64,000 bases of DNA from an uncultured Blautia sp. (GCA_900547685.1 URHS01000007.1:1-64000); one strand, 5' to 3'. Shown: positions 34,462-44,873, counted from the stretch's first letter. Numbers and translations are program-made. Notes: generated by a model not told the origin, from the sequence alone.

Positions 34462-35856
34462 TTATTTTTCTTTATTTTTAATGAATTCATCAATACCTTT
34501 TGCTGCTGCTTTACCTGCACCCATAGCCAGAATAACAGTAGCTGCACCGGTTACAGCATCACCGCCGGCATAAACACCTTCTTTAGATGTTTTTCCGTTT
34601 TCTTCGTCTGCAATGATACATTTTCTTCTATTAATATCAAGGCCTACTGTTGTAGAAGAAATCAATGGATTTGGAGAAGTTCCCAGAGACATAATAACAG
34701 TATCTGCTTCCATTTCAAATTCAGAGCCATCAATTACTACAGGACGTCTTCTTCCGGATGCATCTGGTTCACCAAGTTCCATGCGAACACATTTAACACC
34801 TTTTACCCAGCCATTTTCATCAGCCAGAATTTCTACCGGGTTTGTCAGAAGGTCGAAAATAATACCTTCTTCTTTTGCATGATGTACTTCTTCTTTTCTT
34901 GCAGGAAGTTCTTCTTCACTTCTTCTATATACAACATGTACTTCTGCTCCAAGACGAAGCGCTGTTCTTGCAGCATCCATAGCAACGTTACCGCCACCTA
35001 CTACTACTACTTTTTTGCCTGTCACGATTGGAGTATCATAGTCTTCACGGAAAGCTTTCATCAGGTTACTTCTTGTTAAATATTCATTTGCAGAAAATAC
35101 ACCGTTAGATACTTCACCCGGAATTCCCATAAACATTGGAAGTCCTGCACCGGAACCGATAAATACAGCTTCAAAACCTTCATTTTCCAGTAATTCATCT
35201 ACAGTTGTAGATTTACCGATAATAACGTTTGTTTCGATTTTAACGCCTAAAGATTTTACATTTTCTACTTCTTCTTTTACAACTTTATCTTTTGGAAGAC
35301 GGAATTCAGGAATACCATATACTAATACACCGCCTGCCTGATGTAATGCTTCAAAAATAGTTACATCGTAACCCATTTTTGCTAAATCACCTGCACAAGT
35401 AAGTCCGGAAGGACCGGAACCGATTACTGCTACTTTATGTCCGTTTTTCTCAGCAGGAGCTTCCGGTTTAATGCCGTTTTCTTTTGCCCAGTCTGCAACG
35501 AAACGTTCCAGTTTACCGATAGAAACGGCTTCGCCCTTAATTCCTCTGATACATACACCTTCACACTGTGATTCCTGAGGACATACACGTCCGCAGACAG
35601 CTGGAAGAGCACTGGACTGACCAATGATTTTATATGCTTCTTCGAAGTTTCCTTCTTTTACTTCATGAATAAAAGCAGGAATGTTAATGGATACCGGACA
35701 ACCTTTTACACATTTTGCATTTTTACAGTTTAAGCAGCGAGCTGCTTCTTCCATTGCTTCTTCTTTACTATATCCAAGACAAACTTCTTCAAAGTTTGTA
35801 GCTCTTACCTGAGGATCCTGTTCTCTTACAGGAACTTTTTCTAATACGTTACCCAT
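34462..35856 (-). CDS. nfnB: NfnB: NADPH-binding subunit of bifurcating ferredoxin:NADP oxidoreductase
   Basis: A 464-aa flavoprotein of the glutamate-synthase small-subunit type. The N-terminal 4Fe-4S part shows CLNCKNAKCVKGCPVSINIP and AVCGRVCPQESQCEGVC. Two dinucleotide folds follow: VIGSGPSGLTCAGDLAKMGY for FAD and VVVVGGGNVAMDAARTALRL with VYRRSEEELPAR for NADPH. Tight pairing with an NfnA-type gene (one-base TAATG overlap) favours the NfnAB complex, which couples NADH and ferredoxin oxidation to NADPH formation, over a glutamate synthase. Confidence 0.88.
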   Translation of the reverse strand: MGNVLEKVPVREQDPQVRATNFEEVCLGYSKEEAMEEAARCLNCKNAKCVKGCPVSINIPAFIHEVKEGNFEEAYKIIGQSSALPAVCGRVCPQESQCEGVCIRGIKGEAVSIGKLERFVADWAKENGIKPEAPAEKNGHKVAVIGSGPSGLTCAGDLAKMGYDVTIFEALHQAGGVLVYGIPEFRLPKDKVVKEEVENVKSLGVKIETNVIIGKSTTVDELLENEGFEAVFIGSGAGLPMFMGIPGEVSNGVFSANEYLTRSNLMKAFREDYDTPIVTGKKVVVVGGGNVAMDAARTALRLGAEVHVVYRRSEEELPARKEEVHHAKEEGIIFDLLTNPVEILADENGWVKGVKCVRMELGEPDASGRRRPVVIDGSEFEMEADTVIMSLGTSPNPLISSTTVGLDINRRKCIIADEENGKTSKEGVYAGGDAVTGAATVILAMGAGKAAAKGIDEFIKNKEK

Positions 35857-36743
35857 TATTCGTCACCTCCGCAGTTTCCACATCCGCCATGATGTGTATC
35901 GCCTTCACGTTCTTTTAATAATGCACGGCCTTCTTCTGTCTTATACATCTGCTGTCTCTTCATAGCCAAATCCCAGTCAATTAAATGACCATCAAATTCA
36001 GGACCGTCTACACATGCAAATTTTACTTCTCCGCCAACGATTACACGGCATGCTCCACACATACCTGTTCCATCAACCATGATTGGGTTCATGGATACGA
36101 TAGTTGGGATATCATATTTCTTTGTTGTAAGGCAACAGAATTTCATCATGATCATAGGACCGATAGCAACACATCTTGTATATGTTTTTCCTTCAGCAAC
36201 CAAGTCATCAATTACTTTTGTTACCATACCACTGCGTCCGTAAGAACCATCATCTGTTGTTACATAAAGGTTTCCTGCTACAGCTTCCATTTCTTTTTCA
36301 AGAATAACTAAATCTTTTGTTTTTGCTCCTACAATAACATCTGCATCAATGCCATGCTCATGAAGCCATTTTACCTGAGGATAAACAGGAGCAGTACCTA
36401 CTCCACCGGCTACAAACAAAATTTTCTCTTTTTTTAATTCTTCAATATCTTCATTTACAAATTCAGATGGACATCCTAAAGGACCAACAAAGTCTTCAAA
36501 AGCATCTCCTGTCTGTAATTTTGCAAATTTTTCTGTGGATGCTCCAATTGGCTGGAATACAATGGTTACAGTTCCTGCCTCTCTGTCATAATCACAAATT
36601 GTCAGGGGAATTCTTTCTCCTGCATCATCTAATTTTACGATGATAAACTGTCCTGGCTGACAATGTTTTGCAACCATAGGTGCTTCTACAACCATGAGAT
36701 ATACAATCTCATTAAGCTTTTCTGCTTTTAGAATTTTATACAT
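35856..36743 (-). CDS. nfnA: NfnA: FAD/2Fe-2S NADH-binding subunit
   Basis: A 295-aa ferredoxin reductase-like subunit (PyrK/SudB type). Start 36743 follows GAGGAGG by 5 bases. FAD part: CQPGQFIIVKLDDAGERIPL; NAD part: ILFVAGGVGTAPVYPQVKWL; the 2Fe-2S site lies in GTGMCGACRVIVGGEVKFAC plus the C-terminal HHGGCGNCGGDE. It is the first gene of the nfnAB operon, with its own promoter at 36861-36889. Confidence 0.88.
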   Translation of the reverse strand: MYKILKAEKLNEIVYLMVVEAPMVAKHCQPGQFIIVKLDDAGERIPLTICDYDREAGTVTIVFQPIGASTEKFAKLQTGDAFEDFVGPLGCPSEFVNEDIEELKKEKILFVAGGVGTAPVYPQVKWLHEHGIDADVIVGAKTKDLVILEKEMEAVAGNLYVTTDDGSYGRSGMVTKVIDDLVAEGKTYTRCVAIGPMIMMKFCCLTTKKYDIPTIVSMNPIMVDGTGMCGACRVIVGGEVKFACVDGPEFDGHLIDWDLAMKRQQMYKTEEGRALLKEREGDTHHGGCGNCGGDE

Positions 36744-36860
36744 AATGTCCTCCTCAATATTTCTCACAAAATACCGGCTTTCTCTGCCCGCATAGCAGTT
36801 TTGCGATGAATTCCATCGATATTATCTTATGTCGATATATTGTTATAATTGCTAACCATC

Positions 36861-36889
36861 AGTATAAGGCAAATAGAATAAAATTTCAA
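36861..36889 (-). promoter_or_regulatory. Promoter of nfnAB
   Basis: Minus strand TTGAAA (36889-36884), 17 bases, TATACT (36866-36861), about 118 bases before the nfnA ATG. The intervening leader has no clear terminator. Confidence 0.65.
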
Positions 36890-36956
36890 TCTGCTTTTAC
36901 TGCATAAAATTCATTTTTGTGCATATTGCTGTTATTTATTTCTTTTTTTTGACTTA

Positions 36957-38087
36957 TTACCCATAATAAACATAAATAGCACTGCTTACCGGACTTACTT
37001 TTCCTCTTTTATCAACGGCAATTGCAGAAAAAGTATGTTCACCTTCCGGCATGGCAATAGGACCTGTGTATTTTTGGCTGTCTACCGTAGGCTCTTCATC
37101 AAAAGCATAATAAATATCGCAGCCCTCTTCTGCTGTCACAATAATATCTGCCGCATAATCATATTTATCAGAATTTGGAGAAATCTGTGGTTTTTCCGGA
37201 GCTTTGAATTTCAGAATATAAGTTTCTTCCCCTACTTTACTTGGAATTCCCTTTTTATTGTAAGCAATATACCTCAGCGTCACAGTTTCTTCTTTTTCAA
37301 GAACAATGGCCTTTTCATATTTCTTGCTATTTTTGTCCGGTGTTTTTCCATCCAAAGTATAGAAAACTTCTGTTCCCTCCGGTAAATTCTGAAATTCTAC
37401 AGTAATATCAGTAGAATATTTCCCTCCCACATTTGAAGGTAAAGGTTTTTCAGATACATAAACCTTATATTTCTCTTTCATGGTGTTGCTGGCATTATTC
37501 ATTAACTCTGCGATTTTATCAAACTCTTCATTTTTTTCATAAAGTCTCAAAAGTTCCCCGTAGGCATTAACACTGTCCGGATGTTCTTCTACAACAGAAA
37601 GCAAAATAGATAAAGCAGCTGACTCATTATCTTCTTTCAGATAAATTTTTGCTTCTAAAACATTTGCCTCTGCACTTTTGGGATTTAATGCTAATGCTCT
37701 TTCTATATATTTGAGAGCACTTTCGTAATCTTTATTGCTGAATTTTGTCTCTGCCTGTGCCATTTGAAAGTCAAAAGAATTATGCTGAGACTCATAGACA
37801 AAAAACATCCCAAGTCCGGCTGCTGCAATGATTGCCGCAACAGAACCTGCTAATATAATTTTTCTTTTCTTTTTCTTCTTTTTTTCAAGCTCTGCTTTTC
37901 TTTGCAGACGTTCCTGTTCCTTTTGCAGTTCCAGTTCTTTTTTTCTCTTTTCCTGCTCTTTTAATTCTCTTTGCTTGATTAAGGTTTCCAATGTGTTATA
38001 TTCCGGAACCCATTGAACTTCCTTCCCGCATTTGGGGCAAAATAAAGTTCCTTCTTCAAGCTTTGCACCGCATTTTGTACATTTCAT
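36957..38087 (-). CDS. Zinc-ribbon, TPR and chitobiase-C-like repeat membrane protein
   Basis: A 376-aa protein. Residues 1-22 form a zinc ribbon (CTKCGAKLEEGTLFCPKCG). A Lys/Glu-rich coiled segment follows (about 30-75), then one membrane helix (77-97), TPR-like repeats (about 108-205: YESALKYIERALALNPKSAE), and two beta-sandwich repeats of the chitobiase C-terminal type (VEFQNLPEGTEVFYTLDGKT and VTAEEGCDIYYAFDEEPTVD). It lies 19 bases after the SpoIIIE-type gene. Function unknown; the layout suggests a cytoplasmic zinc head and an outer scaffold. Confidence 0.75.
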   Translation of the reverse strand: MKCTKCGAKLEEGTLFCPKCGKEVQWVPEYNTLETLIKQRELKEQEKRKKELELQKEQERLQRKAELEKKKKKKRKIILAGSVAAIIAAAGLGMFFVYESQHNSFDFQMAQAETKFSNKDYESALKYIERALALNPKSAEANVLEAKIYLKEDNESAALSILLSVVEEHPDSVNAYGELLRLYEKNEEFDKIAELMNNASNTMKEKYKVYVSEKPLPSNVGGKYSTDITVEFQNLPEGTEVFYTLDGKTPDKNSKKYEKAIVLEKEETVTLRYIAYNKKGIPSKVGEETYILKFKAPEKPQISPNSDKYDYAADIIVTAEEGCDIYYAFDEEPTVDSQKYTGPIAMPEGEHTFSAIAVDKRGKVSPVSSAIYVYYG

Positions 38088-38106
38088 GCTACTCTATCCT
38101 CATTTT

Positions 38107-40581
38107 CTATAAATACTCATCAATATACTTTTCAAATTCTTCCATAGACATCAGCACTTTTCTAGGCTTTGTCCCTTCTTCATCACCTACGACACCAGCT
38201 TCATATAGCTGATCCATAATACGTGCTGCTCTGTTAAATCCTATTTTAAACACTCTCTGAAGCATCCCAATAGACGCTTTATCTTTTTCAATAATAAACT
38301 TACCGGCATCTACAAAATAGACGTCTCTGTCGTTTGATGTATCTGCTCCGGCTGCTGTTGTCTCCTTGACTGCTTCAATTTTCTCCTGAATTTCTTTATT
38401 ATATTCTGCAGTTGGATTTTGTTTTGACAGAAAATCCACCACTGCTCCTACTTCCTGATCACTGACAAAAGCGCCTTGTACCCTTGCAGGTTTTTGATAT
38501 CCCTGAGGATAAAAAAGCATATCTCCCTTGCCTAACAATTTTTCTGCACCGTTCATATCTAAAATTGTTCTGGAATCTACTCCGGATGATACAGAAAAAG
38601 CAATTCTGGAAGGCATATTTGCCTTAATCAATCCTGTAATTACATTAACTGAAGGTCTCTGTGTAGCTATAATCAGATGAATACCCGCTGCTCTGGCAAG
38701 CTGTGCAAGACGGCAAATAGAGTCTTCTACTTCACCCGGAGCCACCATCATAAGATCTGCAAGCTCGTCTACAATAATGACAATCTGAGGCAGCTTCTTA
38801 GGTTTATTTTCATCTTTAATATCAGAAATGCTTTCCACTTTTGCATTGTATCCTTTTAAATCACGGACATTATACTGTGCAAACTTATTATAACGGTCTG
38901 TCATCTCAGCTACTGCCCAGTTTAATGCCCCTGCCGCCTTTTTCGGGTCAGTGACAACAGGAATAAATAAGTGTGGAATTCCGTTATATACACTGAGTTC
39001 TACTACTTTTGGATCAATCATAATCAATTTTACATCATCCGGTGATGCTTTGTAAAGAAGACTAATAATAATTGTATTGATACATACAGATTTACCGGAG
39101 CCTGTTGCACCGGCTATAAGCAGATGAGGCATTTTTGCAATATCTGTAATTACCGGTTTTCCCGCAATATCTTTTCCCGCAGCAAAAGCAAGCTTTGATT
39201 TACAGTTTATAAACGCCTCTGATTGCAATAAATCCCGTAGCATTACGGTGCTGTTATTTTCATTTGGAACTTCGATTCCTACAGCAGCCTTTCCCGGAAT
39301 AGGCGCTTCAATTCGAATATCCGTTGCAGCCAAATTCAACTTAATATCATCTGTCAACCCTACAATTTTACTTACTTTTACACCTTGTTCCGGCTGCAGT
39401 TCATATCTGGTAACTGTAGGGCCGCAGCTTACATTTGTAATACTTACATTTACACCAAAATTATGTAAAGTTTCCTGCAATTTTCCTGCGATTTCTCTTA
39501 AATGAGAATCAGAGTCTCCACCTGTCTGTTTTCCTTTTTTCAAAAGGTCTATAGGAGGAAATTCATAAACTTTTTTTATTTCTGATTCTTTCAAAGCAAT
39601 TTCTTCACTTACTTCATGAATACCCTGTTCAATTTCAACTTTTGAAGAACGTGGTTTCTTTCTCGATGTTTCTTTTTCTTCTGTTGCTGTCGGAACAATT
39701 TCTTCTATATCCTGTACCAGTTCCTCTGCTCTATGTATTGGGAAAGCATTTTCCGGAACAAAAGGTTTCTCCAAAAGATCATCTTCCATCTTCTCCTGCT
39801 CTTTTGGTTTTTCTTTTAATATTTTCCGTTCTTTTTTCTGTTTCCCTTCATTTTCCGCTTCTTTTAATTCTGTTTCTTTTAAGAAATCTTCCGTTCTTTC
39901 TTTTCGTTTCTTTTTTCGCTCCTGTTGCTGCTGATTTTTTTCCTGTTCTTCTTGACGGGCTTTCAATGCTTCCTGTCTTGCCGCTTTTCTTTTGGCTGCA
40001 TATTGATACATTTTATGGCTGCATTTTTGAATCATATTAAACATGGATTTCTGTGTAATCAAAACAAAAGAAATCATCATGGCTGTAACAGTAATAACGT
40101 AAGTTCCCACTGTTCCGAATGCCTGCACCAAAAGACGACACAAAATTCCGCCTAAAAGTCCGCCTCCGGTTTTATATTCTGCTGATACCCGATAATAAGC
40201 CATTAATTCACTTTCATATACCGGGCCTTCTGTAACAAGTTGTAAAAAAAGACAAATAGCAAGAAACAACAGGAGAAATCCTGCCATTTTTCTATAAGCT
40301 CTTTTATTTCTTCTATTTGCAATTACAAATGCAACACCCAAAAACAGAAAAATAGGAAGGGGATAGCAAACCAGTCCAACCAATCCGAAAAAGAAACTGC
40401 TGATTGCATTTCCTACGGAACCACCTACTCCAAAATTACTGATTAAAAGTACAACAGAAACAGCCAGAACAATCCATAAAAGAATTTCTGACTCCATAGA
40501 ACTTCCTGTTTGTACTTGTTTTTTCTTCTTTCCTGCAGATGTGCCTCGTTTTCCTGCACTTTTTTTCTTGGTCGATGCCAT
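38107..40581 (-). CDS. FtsK/SpoIIIE DNA translocase
   Basis: An 824-aa DNA pump. The N-terminus is Lys-rich, then four membrane helices (about 30-180), a long charged linker (200-350), and the motor: IAGATGSGKSVCINT (Walker A), VIIVDELADLMMVAPGEVED (Walker B), HLIIATQRPSVNVITGLIKA, and SSGVDSRTILDMNGAEKLLG. The C-terminal gamma winged helix is RVFKIGFNRAARIMDQLYEA. In this spore former it could be SpoIIIE (forespore chromosome) or FtsK; the sequence alone does not decide. Confidence 0.93.
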   Translation of the reverse strand: MASTKKKSAGKRGTSAGKKKKQVQTGSSMESEILLWIVLAVSVVLLISNFGVGGSVGNAISSFFFGLVGLVCYPLPIFLFLGVAFVIANRRNKRAYRKMAGFLLLFLAICLFLQLVTEGPVYESELMAYYRVSAEYKTGGGLLGGILCRLLVQAFGTVGTYVITVTAMMISFVLITQKSMFNMIQKCSHKMYQYAAKRKAARQEALKARQEEQEKNQQQQERKKKRKERTEDFLKETELKEAENEGKQKKERKILKEKPKEQEKMEDDLLEKPFVPENAFPIHRAEELVQDIEEIVPTATEEKETSRKKPRSSKVEIEQGIHEVSEEIALKESEIKKVYEFPPIDLLKKGKQTGGDSDSHLREIAGKLQETLHNFGVNVSITNVSCGPTVTRYELQPEQGVKVSKIVGLTDDIKLNLAATDIRIEAPIPGKAAVGIEVPNENNSTVMLRDLLQSEAFINCKSKLAFAAGKDIAGKPVITDIAKMPHLLIAGATGSGKSVCINTIIISLLYKASPDDVKLIMIDPKVVELSVYNGIPHLFIPVVTDPKKAAGALNWAVAEMTDRYNKFAQYNVRDLKGYNAKVESISDIKDENKPKKLPQIVIIVDELADLMMVAPGEVEDSICRLAQLARAAGIHLIIATQRPSVNVITGLIKANMPSRIAFSVSSGVDSRTILDMNGAEKLLGKGDMLFYPQGYQKPARVQGAFVSDQEVGAVVDFLSKQNPTAEYNKEIQEKIEAVKETTAAGADTSNDRDVYFVDAGKFIIEKDKASIGMLQRVFKIGFNRAARIMDQLYEAGVVGDEEGTKPRKVLMSMEEFEKYIDEYL

Positions 40582-40616
40582 ATTCCTTTTCTCCCCTTAA
40601 TCAATTCCCCGAATAC

Positions 40617-41489
40617 TTATATAAAATTACAAACAATTGCTACAATTCCCAGTAAAAAACAATAGATAGAGAAAATACGAAAACGTTTTTTTCTCATTAC
40701 CACCAACATTCCTTTTATGCAAAAATATCCTACAGCGCCTGCTACGACTGCTGCCAAAAGAGAGAAAGCCATAGTTTCTAAATTTTCTCCTGTATAAGAA
40801 AACTGAAATAATTCTAAAAGCGCTGCTCCCAACATTGCCGGTATTGCCATTAAAAAGGAATATTTTACTGCAAATTTCCTATTAAATCCACACAGCAGAC
40901 AGACTGCAATAGTAATGCCTGCTCTGGAAATTCCCGGAAAGACAGCAAATCCCTGACAAATTCCTAATAAAAATGCTACCGCATAAGTAACATCTTTTGG
41001 GATTTTCTTCCCTGCCGGAAAGAAATCCACTACTAAAAGTAAAATTCCTGTTATAAAAAGTCCCATAGCCGGTGCCAACAGATTTTTCCCTGCCTGTTCA
41101 ACAAAATCCTGAAGCAAAAAACCTAAAAAACCAGTAGGGATTGTAGATATAAAAAGCAGTAAAAACAACTTTCTGTAATTATTGGAAATAATCTTTTTGT
41201 AGCGCTTTGCATCTTGCTGGTGTTTATTGTGAAAATAAGTTCTCACATTCCCATAGATGTCATAAAGGCATTTACAGCCCTCTAACAGAAGTTTCTTCAC
41301 ATCTTGACGAAATGCTATTAAAATGGCAGCGAGCGTTCCAAGATGTATAATGGTATTAAATAAGAGTCCGGTGTCTGTCTCTATTTTAAATAAATTTTCG
41401 ATAATTGCCAGATGACCGGAGCTGCTTACCGGAAGAAACTCTGTAATTCCCTGAATTACACCTAATAAAAGTGCCTGTATAAATGACAT
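40617..41489 (-). CDS. uppP: Undecaprenyl-diphosphatase UppP (BacA type)
   Basis: A 290-aa membrane enzyme recycling undecaprenyl pyrophosphate for wall synthesis; the family also gives bacitracin tolerance. Signature GVIQGITEFLPVSSSGHLAI at the N-terminus and FPGISRAGITIAVCLLCGF in the middle, with 8 hydrophobic segments. The 70-110 loop (CLYDIYGNVRTYFHNKHQQD) is longer than in E. coli. It has its own promoter. Confidence 0.94.
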   Translation of the reverse strand: MSFIQALLLGVIQGITEFLPVSSSGHLAIIENLFKIETDTGLLFNTIIHLGTLAAILIAFRQDVKKLLLEGCKCLYDIYGNVRTYFHNKHQQDAKRYKKIISNNYRKLFLLLFISTIPTGFLGFLLQDFVEQAGKNLLAPAMGLFITGILLLVVDFFPAGKKIPKDVTYAVAFLLGICQGFAVFPGISRAGITIAVCLLCGFNRKFAVKYSFLMAIPAMLGAALLELFQFSYTGENLETMAFSLLAAVVAGAVGYFCIKGMLVVMRKKRFRIFSIYCFLLGIVAIVCNFI

Positions 41490-41534
41490 TTCATTAACCT
41501 CATCATTCGTATTTTATGTTTTTATCAAATGTTT

Positions 41535-41563
41535 ATTTTATCATAAATCCTGTATTCGTACAA
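41535..41563 (-). promoter_or_regulatory. Promoter of uppP
   Basis: Minus strand TTGTAC (41563-41558), 17 bases, TAAAAT (41540-41535), 46 bases before the ATG. Confidence 0.65.
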
Positions 41564-41572
41564 CTTAAATTC

Positions 41573-42277
41573 CTAAGATTTCTGAGCTTTCTCCTTTTCA
41601 ATTAATTCATATAATTTATGAAGTGCCTGACAAATACCTCCTGTTTCGTCAATCAGTCCCTCTCTGACTGCTTCTTCCCCTTCCAACATAGTTCCCACAT
41701 CTTTTACCAACTGGGAAGTATCCAGCATCAGCTGTTCAATGCGTTTTTGCGGCATTTTGGAATGAGCGGCGATAAAGCGGGTAATCCTGTCCTGAATTTT
41801 CTCCATGTTCCGATAAGTCTGCATTACTCCAATAAACATTCCATTACTTCGAACCGGATGAATCACCATAGTAGCACTTGGAACAATATAAGAATAATCG
41901 GCGGAAACTGCCATAGGGACACCAATAGAATGTCCACCTCCCAGTACAAGGGAAACCGTGGGCTTACTTAAAGATGCAATCATCTCTGCAATAGCAAGTC
42001 CTGCCTCTACATCTCCTCCCACCGTGTTTAATAAAATCAAAAGACCATCTGTTTCTTTGCTGTCTTCAATCATAGCAAGCTTTGGGAGTACATGCTCATA
42101 TTTCGTGGTTTTACTATTATTCGGCAGACACTCATGACCTTCTACTTCTCCAATAATAGATAAAAGTTGGATATGATACTCTTTCTCATTTTCTTCCAGT
42201 AAAACCTGTCCCATTTCTTCAATCTGTTCGTTTTGCTGCTGGGTTTTATCCAATTTTTCCTTTTTATCTTCCGACAT
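41573..42277 (-). CDS. ClpP-fold serine protease of the TepA/YmfB type
   Basis: A 234-aa ClpP-like protein. ATG 42277 has GGAGG 7 bases upstream, inside a hairpin arm. Core strings: LLILLNTVGGDVEAGLAIAE, VSLVLGGGHSIGVPMAVSAD (nucleophile Ser in GGHSIG), and MVIHPVRSNG (His). An N-terminal charged segment of about 40 residues precedes the fold. TepA in Bacillus affects protein export and germination. It lies directly after yebC. Confidence 0.82.
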   Translation of the reverse strand: MSEDKKEKLDKTQQQNEQIEEMGQVLLEENEKEYHIQLLSIIGEVEGHECLPNNSKTTKYEHVLPKLAMIEDSKETDGLLILLNTVGGDVEAGLAIAEMIASLSKPTVSLVLGGGHSIGVPMAVSADYSYIVPSATMVIHPVRSNGMFIGVMQTYRNMEKIQDRITRFIAAHSKMPQKRIEQLMLDTSQLVKDVGTMLEGEEAVREGLIDETGGICQALHKLYELIEKEKAQKS

Positions 42278-42311
42278 AAAAATACCTCCAGTTCTGCTTT
42301 CTGGAGGTATT
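42278..42311 (-). promoter_or_regulatory. Hairpin burying the TepA-like ribosome site
   Basis: A perfect 11-bp stem: AATACCTCCAG (42281-42291) with CTGGAGGTATT (42301-42311), 9-base loop. On the minus strand the second arm contains the GGAGG used by the gene at 42277 and merges into a five-T run. It can act as the yebC terminator and as a ribosome-site lock at once. Confidence 0.7.
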
Positions 42312-42330
42312 ATGTGTAGTATCTCTATTT

Positions 42331-43059
42331 TTATTCTTCCCAGTTGTGCCATACATCAGTAACATCGTCGTCATCTTCAAGTAAATCAAGCGTCTTCTGA
42401 AGGTTTTTGATATCCTGCTCATCAGAAAGTGCTACATAGTTCTGGGGAATCATGGCAACCTGTGCTTCCACCATTGGAATGCCTTCTTTTTCTAATGCTT
42501 CTCTTACTGCACTGAAATCATCAGGAGCTGTAAGCACTTCAAAGCTGTCTTCTTCTTCTGCAAAATCTTCTGCACCTGCATCTAATGCAATCATCATTAA
42601 ATCATCGGCATCCATTTCACATTCTTCTTTATCAATAATAATCTGTCCTTTTTTATCGAACATGAAAGATACAGAACCTGGAGTTCCAATGTTTCCATTT
42701 CCTTTTGTAAAAGCACTTCTTACATTTCCTGCAGTACGATTTTTGTTATCTGTCAGTGTTTCTACGATAATTGCTACACCACTTGGACCGTAGCCTTCGT
42801 ATGTAAGCACTTCAAAGTTATCTGCATTGGAGTCTCCGGCAGCTTTTTTAATACCTCTTTCAATGGTATCATTTGGCATGTTATTTGCTTTTGCTTTTGC
42901 AATAACGTCTCTTAATTTGCTGTTATTTGCCGGATCCGGTCCGCCTTCTTTTACAGCTACTACGATTTCTCTACCGATAACTGTAAAAATTTTACCTTTT
43001 TTTGCATCATTTTTCTCTTTTTTATGTTTTATGTTTGCGAATTTTGAATGTCCTGACAT
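42331..43059 (-). CDS. yebC: YebC/PmpR family protein
   Basis: A 242-aa protein with the family start [56 protein letters not shown], and [14 protein letters not shown]. Known members act as transcription factors or as translation aids at polyproline stretches. It overlaps the CorC gene by 31 bases and ends just before the hairpin at 42281-42311. Confidence 0.93.
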   Translation of the reverse strand: MSGHSKFANIKHKKEKNDAKKGKIFTVIGREIVVAVKEGGPDPANNSKLRDVIAKAKANNMPNDTIERGIKKAAGDSNADNFEVLTYEGYGPSGVAIIVETLTDNKNRTAGNVRSAFTKGNGNIGTPGSVSFMFDKKGQIIIDKEECEMDADDLMMIALDAGAEDFAEEEDSFEVLTAPDDFSAVREALEKEGIPMVEAQVAMIPQNYVALSDEQDIKNLQKTLDLLEDDDDVTDVWHNWEE

Positions 43060-44420
43060 TTTTCTTCTCCTTTTTCTTCGTCCGGTAATTTCTCAACCCT
43101 GACTTTTTGTATGGTATTATTTTCCACTGCAAGAATGGTAAATAAATATCCTTTTGCTTTTATTTCTTTATCCTCTGCCATATTAGGCACATGACCTAAT
43201 AAAGAGGTAAGATAACCATTTAAGGTATCAAATTCTTCTTCATCAAAATCAGAATTTAATACATCATCTACTTGTTCCAGAGGCGTAAGACCATTCATTA
43301 CTAAAGACTGATCATTCTGAAGCTGAATAAAGTTTTCATCTTCATCATATTCATCTAAAATATTTCCTACAATCTCCTCTAAAATATCTTCCATTGTTAC
43401 AATTCCTGAAGTCTGTCCGTATTCGTCTACCACAACTACCAGATGGATTTTTTTTGCCTGCATACGCTTAAATAAATCGTTAATGCTTCTGGTTTCCGGA
43501 ACATACACTGCTTCCCTGATTAAATCGGGAATAGAACCAATAGGAAGATTTTCACATTCAGGCAATGTAATCTGTCTCATGGCATCTTTTAAATGTAAAA
43601 TACCAATAATATTATCAATATCTTCCCTGTAGACCGGATAACGAGAATTGCTGTTATCCAGCATATAAGATAAAGCGTCCTTTAACAATGTATTTTCTTC
43701 TATGGCATGAAGATTTTTACGATGTGTCATAATATCTTGTGCTTCTGTCTCAGAAAACTCCATAATATTCTGAATCATTTCTGCTTCGTTTTCTTCAATA
43801 ACACCTTGTTCATGCGCATCGTCCACCATGGAAATAATCTCTTCTTCTGTCACATCATCTTCCTGTTTATGTGGATCTACACCAAACAACCTTACAATCA
43901 CATTGGAAAGCTTCATGATCAGAAAAGTAATCGGCTTAAAGACAGTTACGAAAAACCGAACCATACCTGCTGTACGATAAACCCATTTATCCGGATCATG
44001 ATTAAACACCTTTTTAGCTGAAATCACACCAAAAGACATCAATGTAATTAAAAAGAACACCAGTACCAGCACAATAGAAATTCCCGCTCCAATATAAGGC
44101 GGCATTTCTATGCCAGCCGCTTTGAAAAGTCCTCCTATCCATGTATAAACATAGGGGGTTATAGAATGAATTCCAATGTAACCGATTAAAATACTTAAAA
44201 GTGTTGCTATCGTTAAAATAGTGTTAATAATTGCAGCAGGATTTGCCATAATCTCTAAAATCCATTGAGATTTTCTGTCATTTTGTTCACTGGCTTTTTT
44301 CTCCACATCTGCTTCGCTCACCTTTTGAATGGCAGCTCCAAAACCATATAGACTACCGTTTACGAGAATAAATGCAACAAATACTATCAGAGCCCCTATA
44401 AGGCTACTCCCATCATCCAT
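43029..44420 (-). CDS. CorC/HlyC-type CNNM/CBS transporter-like protein
   Basis: A 463-aa protein with an N-terminal DUF21/CNNM membrane domain (four helices to about residue 150), a CBS pair ([60 protein letters not shown]), and a C-terminal CorC/HlyC domain ([16 protein letters not shown]... [12 protein letters not shown]). The family is linked to magnesium or other cation efflux. The ribosome site is poor, with GGAAGGA about 14 bases before the ATG. Confidence 0.88.
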   Translation of the reverse strand: MDDGSSLIGALIVFVAFILVNGSLYGFGAAIQKVSEADVEKKASEQNDRKSQWILEIMANPAAIINTILTIATLLSILIGYIGIHSITPYVYTWIGGLFKAAGIEMPPYIGAGISIVLVLVFFLITLMSFGVISAKKVFNHDPDKWVYRTAGMVRFFVTVFKPITFLIMKLSNVIVRLFGVDPHKQEDDVTEEEIISMVDDAHEQGVIEENEAEMIQNIMEFSETEAQDIMTHRKNLHAIEENTLLKDALSYMLDNSNSRYPVYREDIDNIIGILHLKDAMRQITLPECENLPIGSIPDLIREAVYVPETRSINDLFKRMQAKKIHLVVVVDEYGQTSGIVTMEDILEEIVGNILDEYDEDENFIQLQNDQSLVMNGLTPLEQVDDVLNSDFDEEEFDTLNGYLTSLLGHVPNMAEDKEIKAKGYLFTILAVENNTIQKVRVEKLPDEEKGEEKCQDIQNSQT

Positions 44421-44525
44421 AAATTATTTTATTTCCTTCCTTCTTCTTACGTTTTACAATGTGAAAAAACACATCATGAATAAAATACCATTTTCCATAT
44501 CTTTCGTCAAGATTTCCGCAGAAAA

Positions 44526-44873
44526 CTATGTAGGAAGTTCCAAACTGACACACAGTGCATGGTTGACTTTCTTCAATATTTCTGCATCTAAATGGCAGAC
44601 TTTGTCCTTCAGCCTTCGTTTGTCAATAGTTCTTAACTGTTCCAGCAAAATTACTGAATCTTTTACAATGGCATAAGACTGTGCGTCAATTTCAATATGC
44701 GTAGGAAGTTTTGCCTTATTCATTCTTGATGTAATTGCTGCACAGATGACTGTTGGACTATGTTTATTTCCAATATCGTTTTGTATAATCAGAACCGGTC
44801 TGATACCACCCTGTTCACTGCCTACTACCGGTCGCAGGTCAGCGTAAAAAATATCTCCGCGTTTGATAACCAC
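44526..44873 (-). CDS. mazF: MazF/NdoA-type mRNA interferase
   Basis: A 115-aa toxin-type endoribonuclease. GTG 44873 is chosen because it gives the standard [20 protein letters not shown] start; a GTG three codons earlier abuts its ribosome site. The conserved [25 protein letters not shown] and [18 protein letters not shown] are present. As in Bacillus it follows alr, but the 102-base gap upstream has no room for a MazE antitoxin (usually about 90 codons). The antitoxin would have to be elsewhere or absent. Confidence 0.9.
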   Translation of the reverse strand: MVIKRGDIFYADLRPVVGSEQGGIRPVLIIQNDIGNKHSPTVICAAITSRMNKAKLPTHIEIDAQSYAIVKDSVILLEQLRTIDKRRLKDKVCHLDAEILKKVNHALCVSLELPT

